Shown here in pieces: positions 1 to 9,271 of a DNA stretch of 64,000 nucleotides. The notes below the pieces were generated by a model. The model saw only the letters and a list, made by a program, of their open reading frames with translations, was not told the origin of the DNA and made no database searches. The DNA is from Pollenia angustigena (Eukaryota > Arthropoda > Insecta > Diptera > Polleniidae), in the NCBI GenBank assembly GCA_930367215.1, contig OV884059.1:33223882-33287881 (forward strand), written 5' to 3'. Each line of letters opens with the position of its first letter. The stretch's first letter is position 1. The translations under genes and the position numbers were made by a program.

Positions 1-142
1 CAGCTGTTTTCTTGCAAAATTTCACTGGATACTGTCTGCGTACTTTTTGAGATTTTTTCAGCCGATAGAGTAATATTGGTCTTACACTCTCCCAAAAAAA
101 TTTACTGAGTATTTGCTACTGGAAAAGTACCCAGACAGACCT
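1..142 (-). mobile_element. Truncated end of a TIR DNA element
   Basis: This is the reverse complement of 33530-33670, which is the left end of a TIR-bounded element described there. The terminal motif CAGACAGACCT sits at 132-142, and the rest of the element runs off the window start. The CAGCTG at the very first bases corresponds to the inner edge of the subterminal region in the other copy. It carries no coding potential. The match between the two copies is long and nearly continuous, so homology is secure. The superfamily is not known. Confidence 0.8.
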
Positions 143-339
143 AATCTTAACTGCAACTGAAAATCCGTATTAATATGCACTTAGTTTTGAATAACTATTA
201 GAATCAGTTAAAAATAAATTTGCTTGGAGTTTTAAATGTTTATTTGTTTAAAAATGACTGAACGGAATACTTCTAAAATAAACTACAGTCCTACAGTTTA
301 ATCGATATAGAATGCAGTGTTTTCTCTGTAGAGATAAAC

Positions 340-458
340 TGCCGTATTCATAAAAAATAAAATATGTGAGTTTAAAATGTGTTTTAAGGCAAAATTTTCA
401 TACAAATTTTTCTTAAAATGCATTTCAAATCCATTTTAATTTTTTATGAATACGGCAG
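340..458. repeat. 119-bp hairpin MITE
   Basis: A perfect 20-bp terminal inverted repeat starts CTGCCGTATTCATAAAAAAT at 340 and is mirrored at 439-458. The pairing continues imperfectly inward, giving roughly 50-bp arms around a short loop. It has no ORF. I could not find a clear target site duplication, so the exact ends are set by the inverted repeat only. Confidence 0.6.
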
Positions 459-519
459 GAAGGCTTTAAAGAGGACTTCGATTTCGAAGAAGAAAATAAG
501 GTATTTGATATACATCTGT

Positions 520-1824
520 CAATAATCGTCAAGCTTCCCAAAAAGGGTGATAAGAAAAAATGCAATAACTGGAGGGGAATTTCTTTACTCCCTGTGGTTT
601 TTAAAATATTTACAAAAGTTGTCCATGAAAGAATTGCAGAAACACTTAATGATAGCATACGTAACACGCAGGCAGGTTTTCGCCCTGGAAGATCGTGCAC
701 AGACCAAATCAGTATTGTGCGTAACTTGATTGAGCAAGCAGCAGAATTTAATTCGACCATGTGCCTTGCTTTTATAGACTACAAGAAAGCCTTTGATGCC
801 CTAAAAAGAGAGTACATTTGGATGGCATTGGACTCAAGAGGAATCCCCCAAAAAATAATCAACATCTTAAAAAGCAGTTACGAAAACTCAACGTGCAGGG
901 TGTTACATGATGGTGCCCTTAGTGATACTTTTTTAACAATCAGCGGCGTAAGACAAGGATGTGCGTTATCACCACTACTATTTATCACCTTAATGGATAT
1001 CGTATTTGATACTTTAGCCGAAGCGCATGTGGTTTTAAATTGGAGAATGTACCAAAGATTAGGTCATCTTGAATACGCAGATGATGTGGTTCTGTTAACC
1101 AACAAACAGACCGATATGCAAACCCTTATAACATCTCTTAGTACTGAATCAATGAAAGTAGGTCTGAAGGCAAACATATCAAAGACGAAGGCAATGAGAG
1201 TTAACGCAACAAAGTCCGATAAATTTACAGTTAACGCTCAAGAAATCGATGATGTTACCAGTTTTGAATATCTTGGCAGCATAATTAGCACAGATGGCGG
1301 GACGTTGCTAGATGTACAAAACAGATTAAAAAAAGCTAAGGGCAGTTTTGCAATGTTAAGCAAGGTATGGAGATCCAACACAATCACCAATTCAACGAAA
1401 ATTCGTATATTTGATGTGTTAAATCTACACTGCTGTTCGGTTGCGAAACCTGGTTCCTAAACGAAGCACTCAGCAGGTAGTGCAAACGTTCATCAATAGA
1501 TATTTACCCAATATCCTAAGAATTTGGTGGCCGCAAACTGTGTCAAACGAGGATTTACTTAATAGAACCAGACAACTACCAATTAAAAACGAAATACAGA
1601 AACGTAAATATGGTTGGCTGGGGCACACTCTCAAAAAAGGAACTGATGAAATAACACGTTCTGCCTTGGAATGGAATCCACAAGGACGTCGCCATGTTGG
1701 TAGACCTAAAACGACCTGGAGGAGAACAGTTGCAGCTGAAACTGGAAAATCATTTGACCAGTTGCGATACATAGCTAGGAATAGAACGGAATGGAGAAGT
1801 TTTGTAAAAAATATTTATTTGTGA
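520..1824 (+). pseudogene. RTE-type reverse transcriptase, truncated and frameshifted
   Basis: The frame opens directly at the truncation point with RT fingers sequence (KLPKKGD ... NNWRGISLLP). It continues through the AGFRPGRSCTDQI motif, FIDYKKAFDAL, GVRQGCALSPLLF and the catalytic LEYADDVVLL box near 1073-1100. The main frame closes at 1460. A short stretch in another frame (GCETWFLNE, from about 1433) and a third frame from about 1466 to 1824 continue the conserved C-terminal region, so at least two frameshifts lie between 1430 and 1490. The endonuclease domain and the RT N-terminus are missing. The catalytic YADD itself is intact. Reverse transcription and integration would have been its role; this copy cannot encode it. 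Confidence 0.88.
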
Positions 1825-1880
1825 TTAGACTAAGTTCGAATTTTATTAATTGTAAATAAGAACATGTCATAATAATAATA
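520..1880 (+). mobile_element. 5'-truncated RTE-type non-LTR retrotransposon
   Basis: The insertion is delimited by a 12-bp direct repeat, ATATACATCTGT, at 508-519 and 1881-1892, which I read as the target site duplication. The body begins inside the reverse transcriptase domain, as expected for target-primed reverse transcription that stopped early. It ends in an (ATA/AAT)n microsatellite at about 1869-1880, the kind of short-repeat tail typical of RTE elements rather than poly(A). The C-terminal protein pattern (GWLGHTLKK ... GRRHVGRPKTTWRR) also fits the RTE/BovB group. The copy is dead because of 5' loss and frameshifts. Confidence 0.85.
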
Positions 1881-1892
1881 ATATACATCTGT

Positions 1893-3632
1893 GTAACTCA
1901 AAAAAATTTTCATGGATTTAAATTTGGACAAAGTATTTGCAATCATTACATGAACGCTTATAGGGTATCGGTGGCAACCAGTTAAAAATCTCAATATTAA
2001 AAGATCAGTCAAGAATCTGTGAAAACGTGCATATGAAACCGAAACCGACAATGCTTTTACTTTCGGACGTTGTCCGATCAATAACTGGGTGCGGACGTCT
2101 CTTCTGAATTAAGTTCTACCTCCAGATGTGCTTTACTTTATTCTATGGGTTCAAAAGTTCGCCTTATTTTGTACAATAAAAGTGGACACAGTAGAATAAA
2201 ATTAAGGTAAAATTAAACTTTGAAAGTAAATTTCAACACTAAATTAATTTCAATAGCACTGCCAGATTTTTTTAACCTTAATAAATTATAAATTTTCATA
2301 TTAATTATGTAATTTAACTTGGAAGACACATTCCAATTAATATGAAAATTTATAATAAAAATGTTACTCACCATGAGAATTAAATTCTCAGATCCTAAAT
2401 AAATTATTTTAACTAAAAAAATATATAAATAAGAATGTAAAAAAGCTAGACCAGTGTTTTTATTTAAAAATCATTACCAGTATTTCTTTTCTAATTACTT
2501 TATTGTTAAAATACTTAAGTTGGATGTAGTAGATGTTCATGCATAAGTAATCACAAAATAGATTGCCACACATTACCGAATAACTACAAACACTAAATGC
2601 AACTTGATGCAATGCTCATACATGTCTGTAGGTCTGCTTGTCTCTTTGCTTTCTTGTAAAACGAATATTCGTATGGCGATAATGATATTGGACTTGTTGT
2701 TTAACGGCGACCTGTGTCGAATGGATGGATGTATAGATGGATGGTTGGTTGGTTGGTTGGCCCAACTGACTTTGGCTGATTTAAATTCTTGTGCCTGTTA
2801 CTCAAGGCAGTCATGGGGAAACGTTTTATGACGATTACTGTAATTCGTGTACCACAAACAATAATTACTTTCCATTACGAAAATGGCGGGTATATTATCA
2901 CCTGAATATCAAACATACACACAAAGCTACACTCACATGCTGCCAATAAACCAACAAAACCAATTCATACCATTTCAACCTGTGTAACCAACCGATCGCA
3001 CCACCAACTTCTCAAGCCGTTTTCGTAAATGTTTTAACATACAAATCATGTGTCTTCTACCACTTTTTTTGGTTTGTTTTTGAGTATTTTTTTTTTTTCT
3101 TAGCTCACACCTTTGATGTCTTTATTTGTTTCCACTTAAATAAAATAAATTCATGGCTTAAAAACACTTACAGGTGTCGGCCCTTTATTCGCAATATAGA
3201 AAAATTACTAAAATATTCGTATTTTAAGCAAAAATATACTATGTATGTATGTACATATCGTTCATTTACTTCAATAGTGGTCTAACTCAAAAAGCACGAT
3301 TTTTAATCATGTATGCAAAAATGTGCGCAATAAAATGAAAGGTTTTCAGCCTTTGTGTTTACCACTCTGGATGTTTGTGAAACGGTAGCAAAGTTCAATG
3401 GCGAAATTGTCAAGAGTTTCTACGCAACGCCGGATGGCCGGCATTGACTAGTTTGTTTGGGACATGTCCAGTTAACAACTCACATACAATTTGTCCAGTG
3501 AAAAATGTTTCTTTAATTTTAAAATACAATTTTGTTAATTAAATATAAAGCAATATAAAATTATTAAACTAAATATAAAATATAAATAATCTACAAAATC
3601 CATAAGGATAAATTGACTTCGTTTGTTTTTCC
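1893..3632. other. AT-rich non-coding stretch
   Basis: No gene is recognisable. It contains a hairpin at about 2281-2357 (arms around ATTTTCATATTAATT). The segment at about 2330-2400 recurs, diverged, at about 27570-27640. There is a GGTT/GGAT simple repeat at about 2720-2760 and a poly(T) run near 3088. The 75-codon open frame at 2604 is mostly simple repeat and I do not consider it a gene. Confidence 0.5.
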
Positions 3633-3830
3633 CCAAGGCGAATTCAACAACAGGTGGTGTCGGAACTACAACAATCCAAAAGCAAAAGAAACAAAATAGG
3701 GGGTTTTGCATTGCATTGTTTGTGTTTACAGCTCGAAATGTCAACCATTCCTTACAAATCAAAACGAATCAGGTCGAACTGTCAAAATTAAATGGCATTT
3801 CGACACCACCTATAGTTGAATTCGCCTTGG
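3633..3830. repeat. 198-bp MITE with about 30-bp TIRs
   Basis: The terminal inverted repeat CCAAGGCGAATTCAAC followed by AGGTGGTGTCG is at 3633-3662 and mirrored at 3801-3830. The interior includes a TGCATTGCATTGT stretch and a segment complementary to TTGACATTTCGAGCT. A diverged copy lacking the far end lies in the opposite orientation at about 23069-23190. The overlapping open frames on both strands are shadows of the repeat. Confidence 0.78.
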
Positions 3831-4206
3831 TTTTTCCCATACCAGTTAGCAAAGTTTTTTGTGAAAGTACTTTAAGTACTATAATGTCCTTTCAAAATTT
3901 TAATTTTAAGGTGACGATATGTAATATGACGTAAGACTGAACTTTAATTGTTACGTGTAAAAAAATAAATAAAATGTAAATTTTTTTACCATAAGTGTAT
4001 TTTTAGGTTTCACAGTTATTTTTTCAAAATAGAAATTAAATTTTTATCTTGTCCACTTATTTGAATTTTGGTTTTTGGCAACCCTACCCTCAGGGCTAGT
4101 GACATTTTTTTCACCTCAACAGTGTCAAAAGTTTACTTCCATGAGTACTTTGCTACCATTTCAAAAACACATTTTCTGTTATATTTGCTATTATTTTTAA
4201 CAACAA
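3831..4206. other. Non-coding, with a dispersed repeat piece
   Basis: No gene is seen. The segment at about 3905-3960 (GACGATATGTAATATGACG and following) recurs at about 28598-28650, so at least part of this stretch is an old dispersed repeat. Confidence 0.45.
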
Positions 4207-4503
4207 AGTCTGAGTTCAACGGCTCAAGTCTTATTGGCAAGATTCTTCCTTTTTCTTCTTTGAACATAAATCGGCGTTCAAATGATTGATGTCATGTTGA
4301 CGACATGTTTTTTATTTTGTATAGTTGTGCCTATGCATGTGTGCTTTTTTGATATTGAAAACAATAACAAAATTAAACGACGAATGAAAAATCAAAACGT
4401 AAAGACTGTACATGCATCTGTGTACTCGTTTCTTTTTCCCTCGTCCCTCTCGCCTATAAAGAAGCAATCATGTCAATAAGACATGAGCCGTATGAACACA
4501 GAC
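4207..4503. repeat. MITE, intact copy
   Basis: The TIRs begin AGTCTGAGTTC and end GAACACAGAC, with about 36 bp of pairing that includes GGCTCATGTCTTATTGACA in the consensus. A second copy at 16845-18193 is almost colinear but is split by an inserted foldback element. This copy therefore serves as the empty site for that insertion (sequence CATCTGTGTACTCG near 4414-4427). It is non-coding. Confidence 0.82.
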
Positions 4504-4550
4504 AAAGCGTGAGTGTCTTTTTTCGTATGTATTGTAAATTAATGAATCTG

Positions 4551-4590
4551 CTGAGAGAGAGAGAGAGAGATCGAAAGAGAGAAAGAGTTT
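4551..4590. repeat. GA microsatellite
   Basis: A run of GAGAGAGAGAGAGAG followed by degenerate GA units lies between the MITE and the non-LTR retrotransposon fragment. Simple repeat only. Confidence 0.9.
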
Positions 4591-4640
4591 CGTCAACTGT
4601 TTTACTCTGGTAAATTAAACACACGTATTAACTACAGCTT

Positions 4641-5240
4641 AAGTGGGTTCCTGGACACAGGGGCATACATGGATACTGTATGGCTGATTCGTTTGCACAT
4701 GGAGGAACCACATTGAGTCGTAGCGGTTCGGCCCATGATATAGGTGTTTTACTCCCAAGGAGGAAGCAACTTCTTGCACACAAATTTCATCTCATTGCCA
4801 ATCAGAGGTGGTTTGATGGCCCATAATGTATGAAGAGGGCACACGGCGCGCATTAAGGTTGTCCAGACATCACCTAAGAAACCTAATTGCGATTATAACT
4901 GGCCACTGACCCATTGGGAAACACGCCCAAAGGATGGGGCTCCCTAACAATGACTTATGTAGGAGTTGCATCGACAAGGAGAAGGAGGAGTCAACGGAAC
5001 ATCTTCTCTGTCCCTGCCAGGCATTCGGAGACCCAAGACTCAAGCTGTTTGGTCAAAGAATCATCAGGGAAAAAATCGGTCTGTATGACATTGTTTGGAA
5101 CAGGATCCATTCCTTCATTAAATCAACCGGATGGCTGGGTGAGAATGTAAACAGCCAGGTAACGTATAACTACATTAACAAGATTAATAAGGTCTACAAG
5201 TGTACTTTAGTATTGAGTAATAAGACTCTTTCTAAATCGT
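4641..5240 (+). pseudogene. Non-LTR retrotransposon 3' part: RNase H end and Cys-rich C-terminus
   Basis: From 4641 the + strand reads KWVPGHRGIHGY..MADSFA, the conserved end of an RNase H domain found in I/LOA/R1-type non-LTR elements. It stops at about 4825 and resumes after frameshifts near 4890 as an IITGH...GKHAQRMGLPNNDLCRSC stretch. The continuous frame from 4934 to 5242 holds the Cys-His cluster (CRSC then STEHLLCPC) typical of the C-terminus of these polyproteins. The N-terminal ORF, endonuclease and reverse transcriptase are all absent. It is a dead fragment. The exact clade is uncertain. Confidence 0.78.
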
Positions 5241-5664
5241 AATTTTTCGTTTGTTTTTATTTATCACAATGACACATTTCAGTTTTGCAAGGGTCATCAA
5301 AAGGTTAAGATCGTAGAATTTTCCGAATAAACAATATAATTTGTGTAAGAACGATATTTTTGATCAAAAACTTTATACGGCTCTACTGAAAAAAGTATTA
5401 CATATTTGGATTATGACACTTTTAAAGTAAATGAGCGATTTGTACTTACATACATATTTTGTTTTAATTTTGGTTTATTGATCATGTCAGAATCGTTGAA
5501 AAAATGTTGCCAGTGGATTGTCTGAATAAATTGCAGGTAAATAAGAATTTGACCTTTTTAAGCTTAAAAAAGGCGGTCCTAATAACCTTAAAACGCTTAA
5601 CTTCGACGAATTTTGCGCCACATAAAATGGCGATGGACAAAATTACATTTGGGAATCATACATC
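5241..5664. other. Non-coding stretch
   Basis: No recognisable gene, RNA or clear repeat. The short open frame at 5504-5728 overlaps the MITE downstream and shows no protein signature. Confidence 0.4.
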
Positions 5665-6076
5665 ATATCGAGCCCTAAGTGCCGGTTCACACACGTCAAT
5701 TTTGACTCGTCAAGTCTTGAGTTTTTAAGAGAGACGGGAAAATTAATGGCATTCTCTTTTCCTTTGTCTCCTAAAAGCTCAAGACTTGACGAGTCAAACT
5801 TTAATTGTGTGAACCGGCACTAACCGCGAAAATAACGTAAGTGACATCATTTTAAATTTTACGTTTCTTTTTATAAATGACTTTATTGGCAACATTGGCA
5901 TCATCTCCTTAAATGTCATGGCCACATAATATACCGTTACGATTTTATAGCAAGAACAATTTTATCGTAAGCGACAAATTTCATACAAAATTTATATGAA
6001 ATAAAATAAAAAAAAAACTCTCCTGTAAAATTTGATTTTTGGCGCTTACGTTATTTTCGCGGTTAGGGCTCGATAT
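5665..6076. repeat. Foldback MITE interrupted by a second MITE
   Basis: The TIR ATATCGAGCCC..TAACCGCGAAAATAACGTAAG is present at both ends. The left arm is split by the element at 5679-5820; the right arm at about 6042-6076 is uninterrupted. A diverged relative of the inner part (GGCGCTTACGATAATTTTGC) occurs near 28517. It is non-coding. Confidence 0.8.
5679..5820. repeat. 142-bp PIF/Harbinger-like MITE (TAA duplication)
   Basis: The element is nearly one long hairpin: GTGCCGGTTCACACACGTCA at the left is mirrored by ...GTGTGAACCGGCAC at the right. TAA flanks it at 5676-5678 and 5821-5823. The intact partner arm of the host MITE shows the empty site (CCCTAACCGCG) with a single TAA, which confirms the ends. 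A three-base TWA duplication is characteristic of PIF/Harbinger elements. Related 140-142-bp copies are at 26097-26238 and 53075-53214. Confidence 0.88.
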
Positions 6077-7109
6077 ATAAACCCAATTTTCTCCATACCT
6101 AATTTGATTCACAAATCCAAGATCTGGTTTTCTTGACAATCATTTTAAAAAAATTTATGAATAATCTGGCAACCCTACAATGCCAATCGTCAGCGAGAAT
6201 TTAAAGAACTGCCTGCATATTTTTGTTCAGTAATAAAGTCATTTTGTAAATGATCCTCTTTTATTCGTTTGTATGTTTCTTTCGTTGCATTGCGTCACAG
6301 AGTTGGCGCGCCGGCCGGCCGTTCTTGGCAAAAGTAGTCATTTACGGTGATAAAATATGACAACTCAATCATGCTCCATAAAAGTGTTGTAAGCCATTTA
6401 TTTTAACGATGTACACACACCACATACTTAAATGTGAACATGAAAGTCATTCATTTGAACATAACGGACAGACATGTTCGAATACAGCATCCGCACCGAA
6501 TGGTGGTGGATGCAACAAAATGGATTGGTTCATCATGTTTAAATGCTCACAACCGGTTGTTGATGGATTTTTGCGTGTCCTCGGCATTTGTGATTGCAAT
6601 GCAGGCATTTGTGAATTATAGAATTTCAAAATTTTAAATAATTAAAGAAATTTAAATTGAAAAATGCTTAATGTAATATGTTTATACATATACATTGTAT
6701 GTTTGTATAAATTATTCGATTTTTTTTTAAGATAACGGAACTTTTCTTTAAAACAATGTAAAATCTTTAAAGTGTTTATTTAAGTTGAAGTTATTTATGT
6801 AATTAAACGATTTTGATGAAGGTACGAATACTTTTAGAAGTGTTTTTTCTTTTTGGAGAAGCCTTTTAAGATCAAATCAAAAAAAGCTTAAAAAGATCCA
6901 ATCAAATAAGCTTGAAAAGTTCGCTCCATTTAACAATCGATGAAGAATACCAGCATCCACAAGGCTCCTACCATTTCGAGGTCTACTAAAAAATAAAAGG
7001 TTACTCAAAAAGCAATACCAATTGCACAAATAACTGCAAGTCGCAAAAAGGCAATGCCATCAAACCCAAGCGGATTTCAAGTTCGACAGTTAGCCGATCT
7101 ATTTCTGTC
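6077..7109. other. Non-coding stretch with a short GC-rich island
   Basis: No gene is seen. A GC-rich 16-mer at 6305-6320 consists of GGCGCGCC directly followed by GGCCGGCC and stands out in very AT-rich surroundings. Overlapping 60-70-codon frames at 6409-6637 exist on both strands without any recognisable motif, and I treat them as chance. Confidence 0.45.
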
Positions 7110-7530
7110 CATTAACGAAAACCAGTAAACAAGATAGATTTTACGTTAAATTTAAGTAGGCTCAGCTTCGTCCGAGATATGGAAGACGAGTTTCTAACGT
7201 GGATTATCTTTCCGAATGATTGCTTAGCTTTGTTAATGTGGCTTGATGTATTAGCCAAAATACTTCCCAAGTAGCAGAAAGATTCTACGTTGTCAAGCTG
7301 TCTTTTATCTCACTTCACGTTTATAGTCATTCTCTTTGTTTTGTCATTATTAATCTTAAGACCAACTGATACGCCTGCTTCATTAAGTCCAGGTCCTTTA
7401 ATTAACCTTATACACCCCGTGTGATTCCTCTTCTGTGGTTTGTGGCTTTATGCATTACTGCATCAAGGACACAATTTAAAAGGAGGGCTGATAGCACACA
7501 AACTTGTCGCACTCCAGTACTTACCGCTAT
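7110..7530 (-). pseudogene. Non-LTR reverse transcriptase fragment
   Basis: On the minus strand, from about 7520 downward, the translation shows STGVRQVCVLSALLLN..LD (the GVRQGCVLSPLLF block). It is followed by a short deletion where the YADD box should lie, then GLNEAGVSVGLKINNDKTKRM and VESFCYLGSILA, the thumb-side motifs of RTE/CR1-like reverse transcriptases. Several stops interrupt it. The catalytic box is missing, so the fragment is dead. It faces the opposite way from the RNase H fragment that follows. Confidence 0.72.
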
Positions 7531-7559
7531 TATTTTGCCTAACTATCCTTCATAAAGTA

Positions 7560-8490
7560 CATGGTAGGTGGCACTCCACTCGTCACTGTTTGGCGGGATG
7601 CGTTGAGCGTGGATAGCTATAGGAAGATGATCAGCAAGGCTCAATGGAGTGCATCTCTTGACATCACAGGTGCAGGGAGAAGTATTCTACAGGCAGCGTT
7701 GGGCTATATCTTCCCCTATTGAGCATTATGTGAAGAGCGTGGCTGCTAGGAATTTACTTTGGGCATTATTCTCGAAGGAATCATAGGACTATGAACCTAG
7801 ACTTCGGTGTAAAACCACCAGTGGAGCTCCCGGAAAGGGAAGTTTGGCGTGGATTCAATGGACTGTTCAAGGGGTGGGCAGTATTTACGGACGGTGTGTA
7901 TATTGCCGACACTGACGTGAAAAGTTTATTCAGACTCATAAAAGAGTGCAGTGTCTTTCAAGCTGAGATCCTATGGATCTAGAGAGCGACGGAGGTGATA
8001 CTGGATCACAAATCTGGGTGGATCTATGGCGACAATTTACTTCGATAGTCAGGCAGCGCTTATATCATTGAAGAATTATACGGTGCGATCGTGTCTGGTT
8101 GCTCGGTGTAGGGATGATCTGAAGAAACTCATGGAGGTATTCAAAGGAAACTGCAAGGTTTATGAAAATGAGGTGGCGGATGAACTCGCGAGAAAGGGTT
8201 CGAATCTGGACTTAGTGGTAAAGGACTGGGGGTAAAACCCCCTACGACAAACTGGAGTGTATCGCTGGTTATTTTCTAGTCGATCTACTGGGGTTTGTCA
8301 GGGAAATAGGACGGTTGTTTCTGTTGAGGGGACTCTAAAAGGGGTAATTGGTCTACGTAGTACCTACTAACTTCCTTAATTCTATCTACCTGTTATTTCT
8401 TTTCTTCTTCACTTTTCTCTACCTCTCTATTGAAGGGATTCACAATGGACCGCATGGGTCTCCGAGTGGAAGCGTGTCCTTAGGCACATG
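7560..8490 (+). pseudogene. Degenerate RNase H region of a non-LTR retrotransposon
   Basis: The + strand carries SKAQWSAS..ITGA (end of the RT part) near 7640-7680. RNase H follows: WAVFTDG near 7880, FQAEI near 7960, YFDSQAALISLKNY near 8040-8080, and NEVADELARKGS near 8170-8205. Stops and small shifts separate these blocks. The stretch up to about 8490 resembles the 3' tail of such an element. The VPGH block expected before NEVADELA is deleted. It is a dead fragment, different in sequence from the RNase H fragment at 4641-5240. Confidence 0.7.
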
Positions 8491-8779
8491 ACATCATTAC
8501 AACTTTCGATTACTCGTGGCTTGAAATAACAATAGGACAGTTGCTATAAAAACTTTCGGAATCCCAGAGCATAGATATTCTAGACTTTAAAATTTAATAC
8601 CAATTAACAAAGTTTTGGGTACATGTTGCACTTGTTTGATTGAGGGCAGAAGCTTTAAGTAATTTTGTACAAGGTCTCTGTTGTTCAATTACTAATGCAC
8701 TGCGTCCCGGGGAGACAATACACGCAGGCCAATACGCATTGGACCCTGGAACAGCGACGAGATTAAATTTCCTTGATAT
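8491..8779. other. Non-coding flank of the LTR element
   Basis: No gene is seen. It ends in GATAT immediately before the 5' LTR. A GC-richer patch (GCGTCCCGGGGAGAC) near 8702-8716 has no obvious identity. Confidence 0.4.
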
Positions 8780-9194
8780 TGTTACGAAAGTTAAATTATC
8801 TAAGAATTATTTATAGTTATGTTATATGTTACTTAAAATTGTCATGTATAATTTTCAACACAACTGTTATTTTAAAAATAGTTCCTATATAAATTTCCCA
8901 GTAATTTCTAGAAATGGTTATAGAACATAATAAATAGTTTTTACGGGAAGGTTCAGGAAAAATCTAGAAATAATTATGAAATATAAAAAGGGGTGACTCA
9001 TGTAAAATTAGTTTAGTTTGTTTTGAAAAACGGTTCTGTTCGTAACTAACAATTGTGAACAAAATAATTAATTTCAATAAAGTTTGTTAAGTTGAATAAG
9101 TGTGTGTATTTATTTTTATTTGCAATTAAAAGAACTCAACGGTTTATTATAAATGGAGTAAACCGAACGCGTTTATTAAAGGAAAAACGTAACA
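8780..9194 (+). repeat. 5' LTR
   Basis: 415 bp, with 7-bp inverted ends TGTTACG and CGTAACA. It contains a TATA-like box TATATAAA at 8886-8893 and a polyadenylation signal AATAAA at 9076-9081, consistent with an LTR promoter and terminator. It lacks a 16-bp segment present in the 3' LTR near 12150. Confidence 0.93.
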
Positions 9195-9196
9195 AT

Positions 9197-9210
9197 TGGT
9201 GTCAGAAGTG
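9197..9210 (+). promoter_or_regulatory. tRNA primer binding site
   Basis: TGGTGTCAGAAGTG starts two bases after the 5' LTR. TGG complements the CCA end of a tRNA. From memory the rest resembles the 3' end of a leucine tRNA, but I cannot check that here. This would prime minus-strand DNA synthesis. Confidence 0.8.
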
Positions 9211-9271
9211 AAATTGCAATAAAAAAAAAAAAAAATAAAATAATAAAAAAAAAAAAACTATACAAACAACA

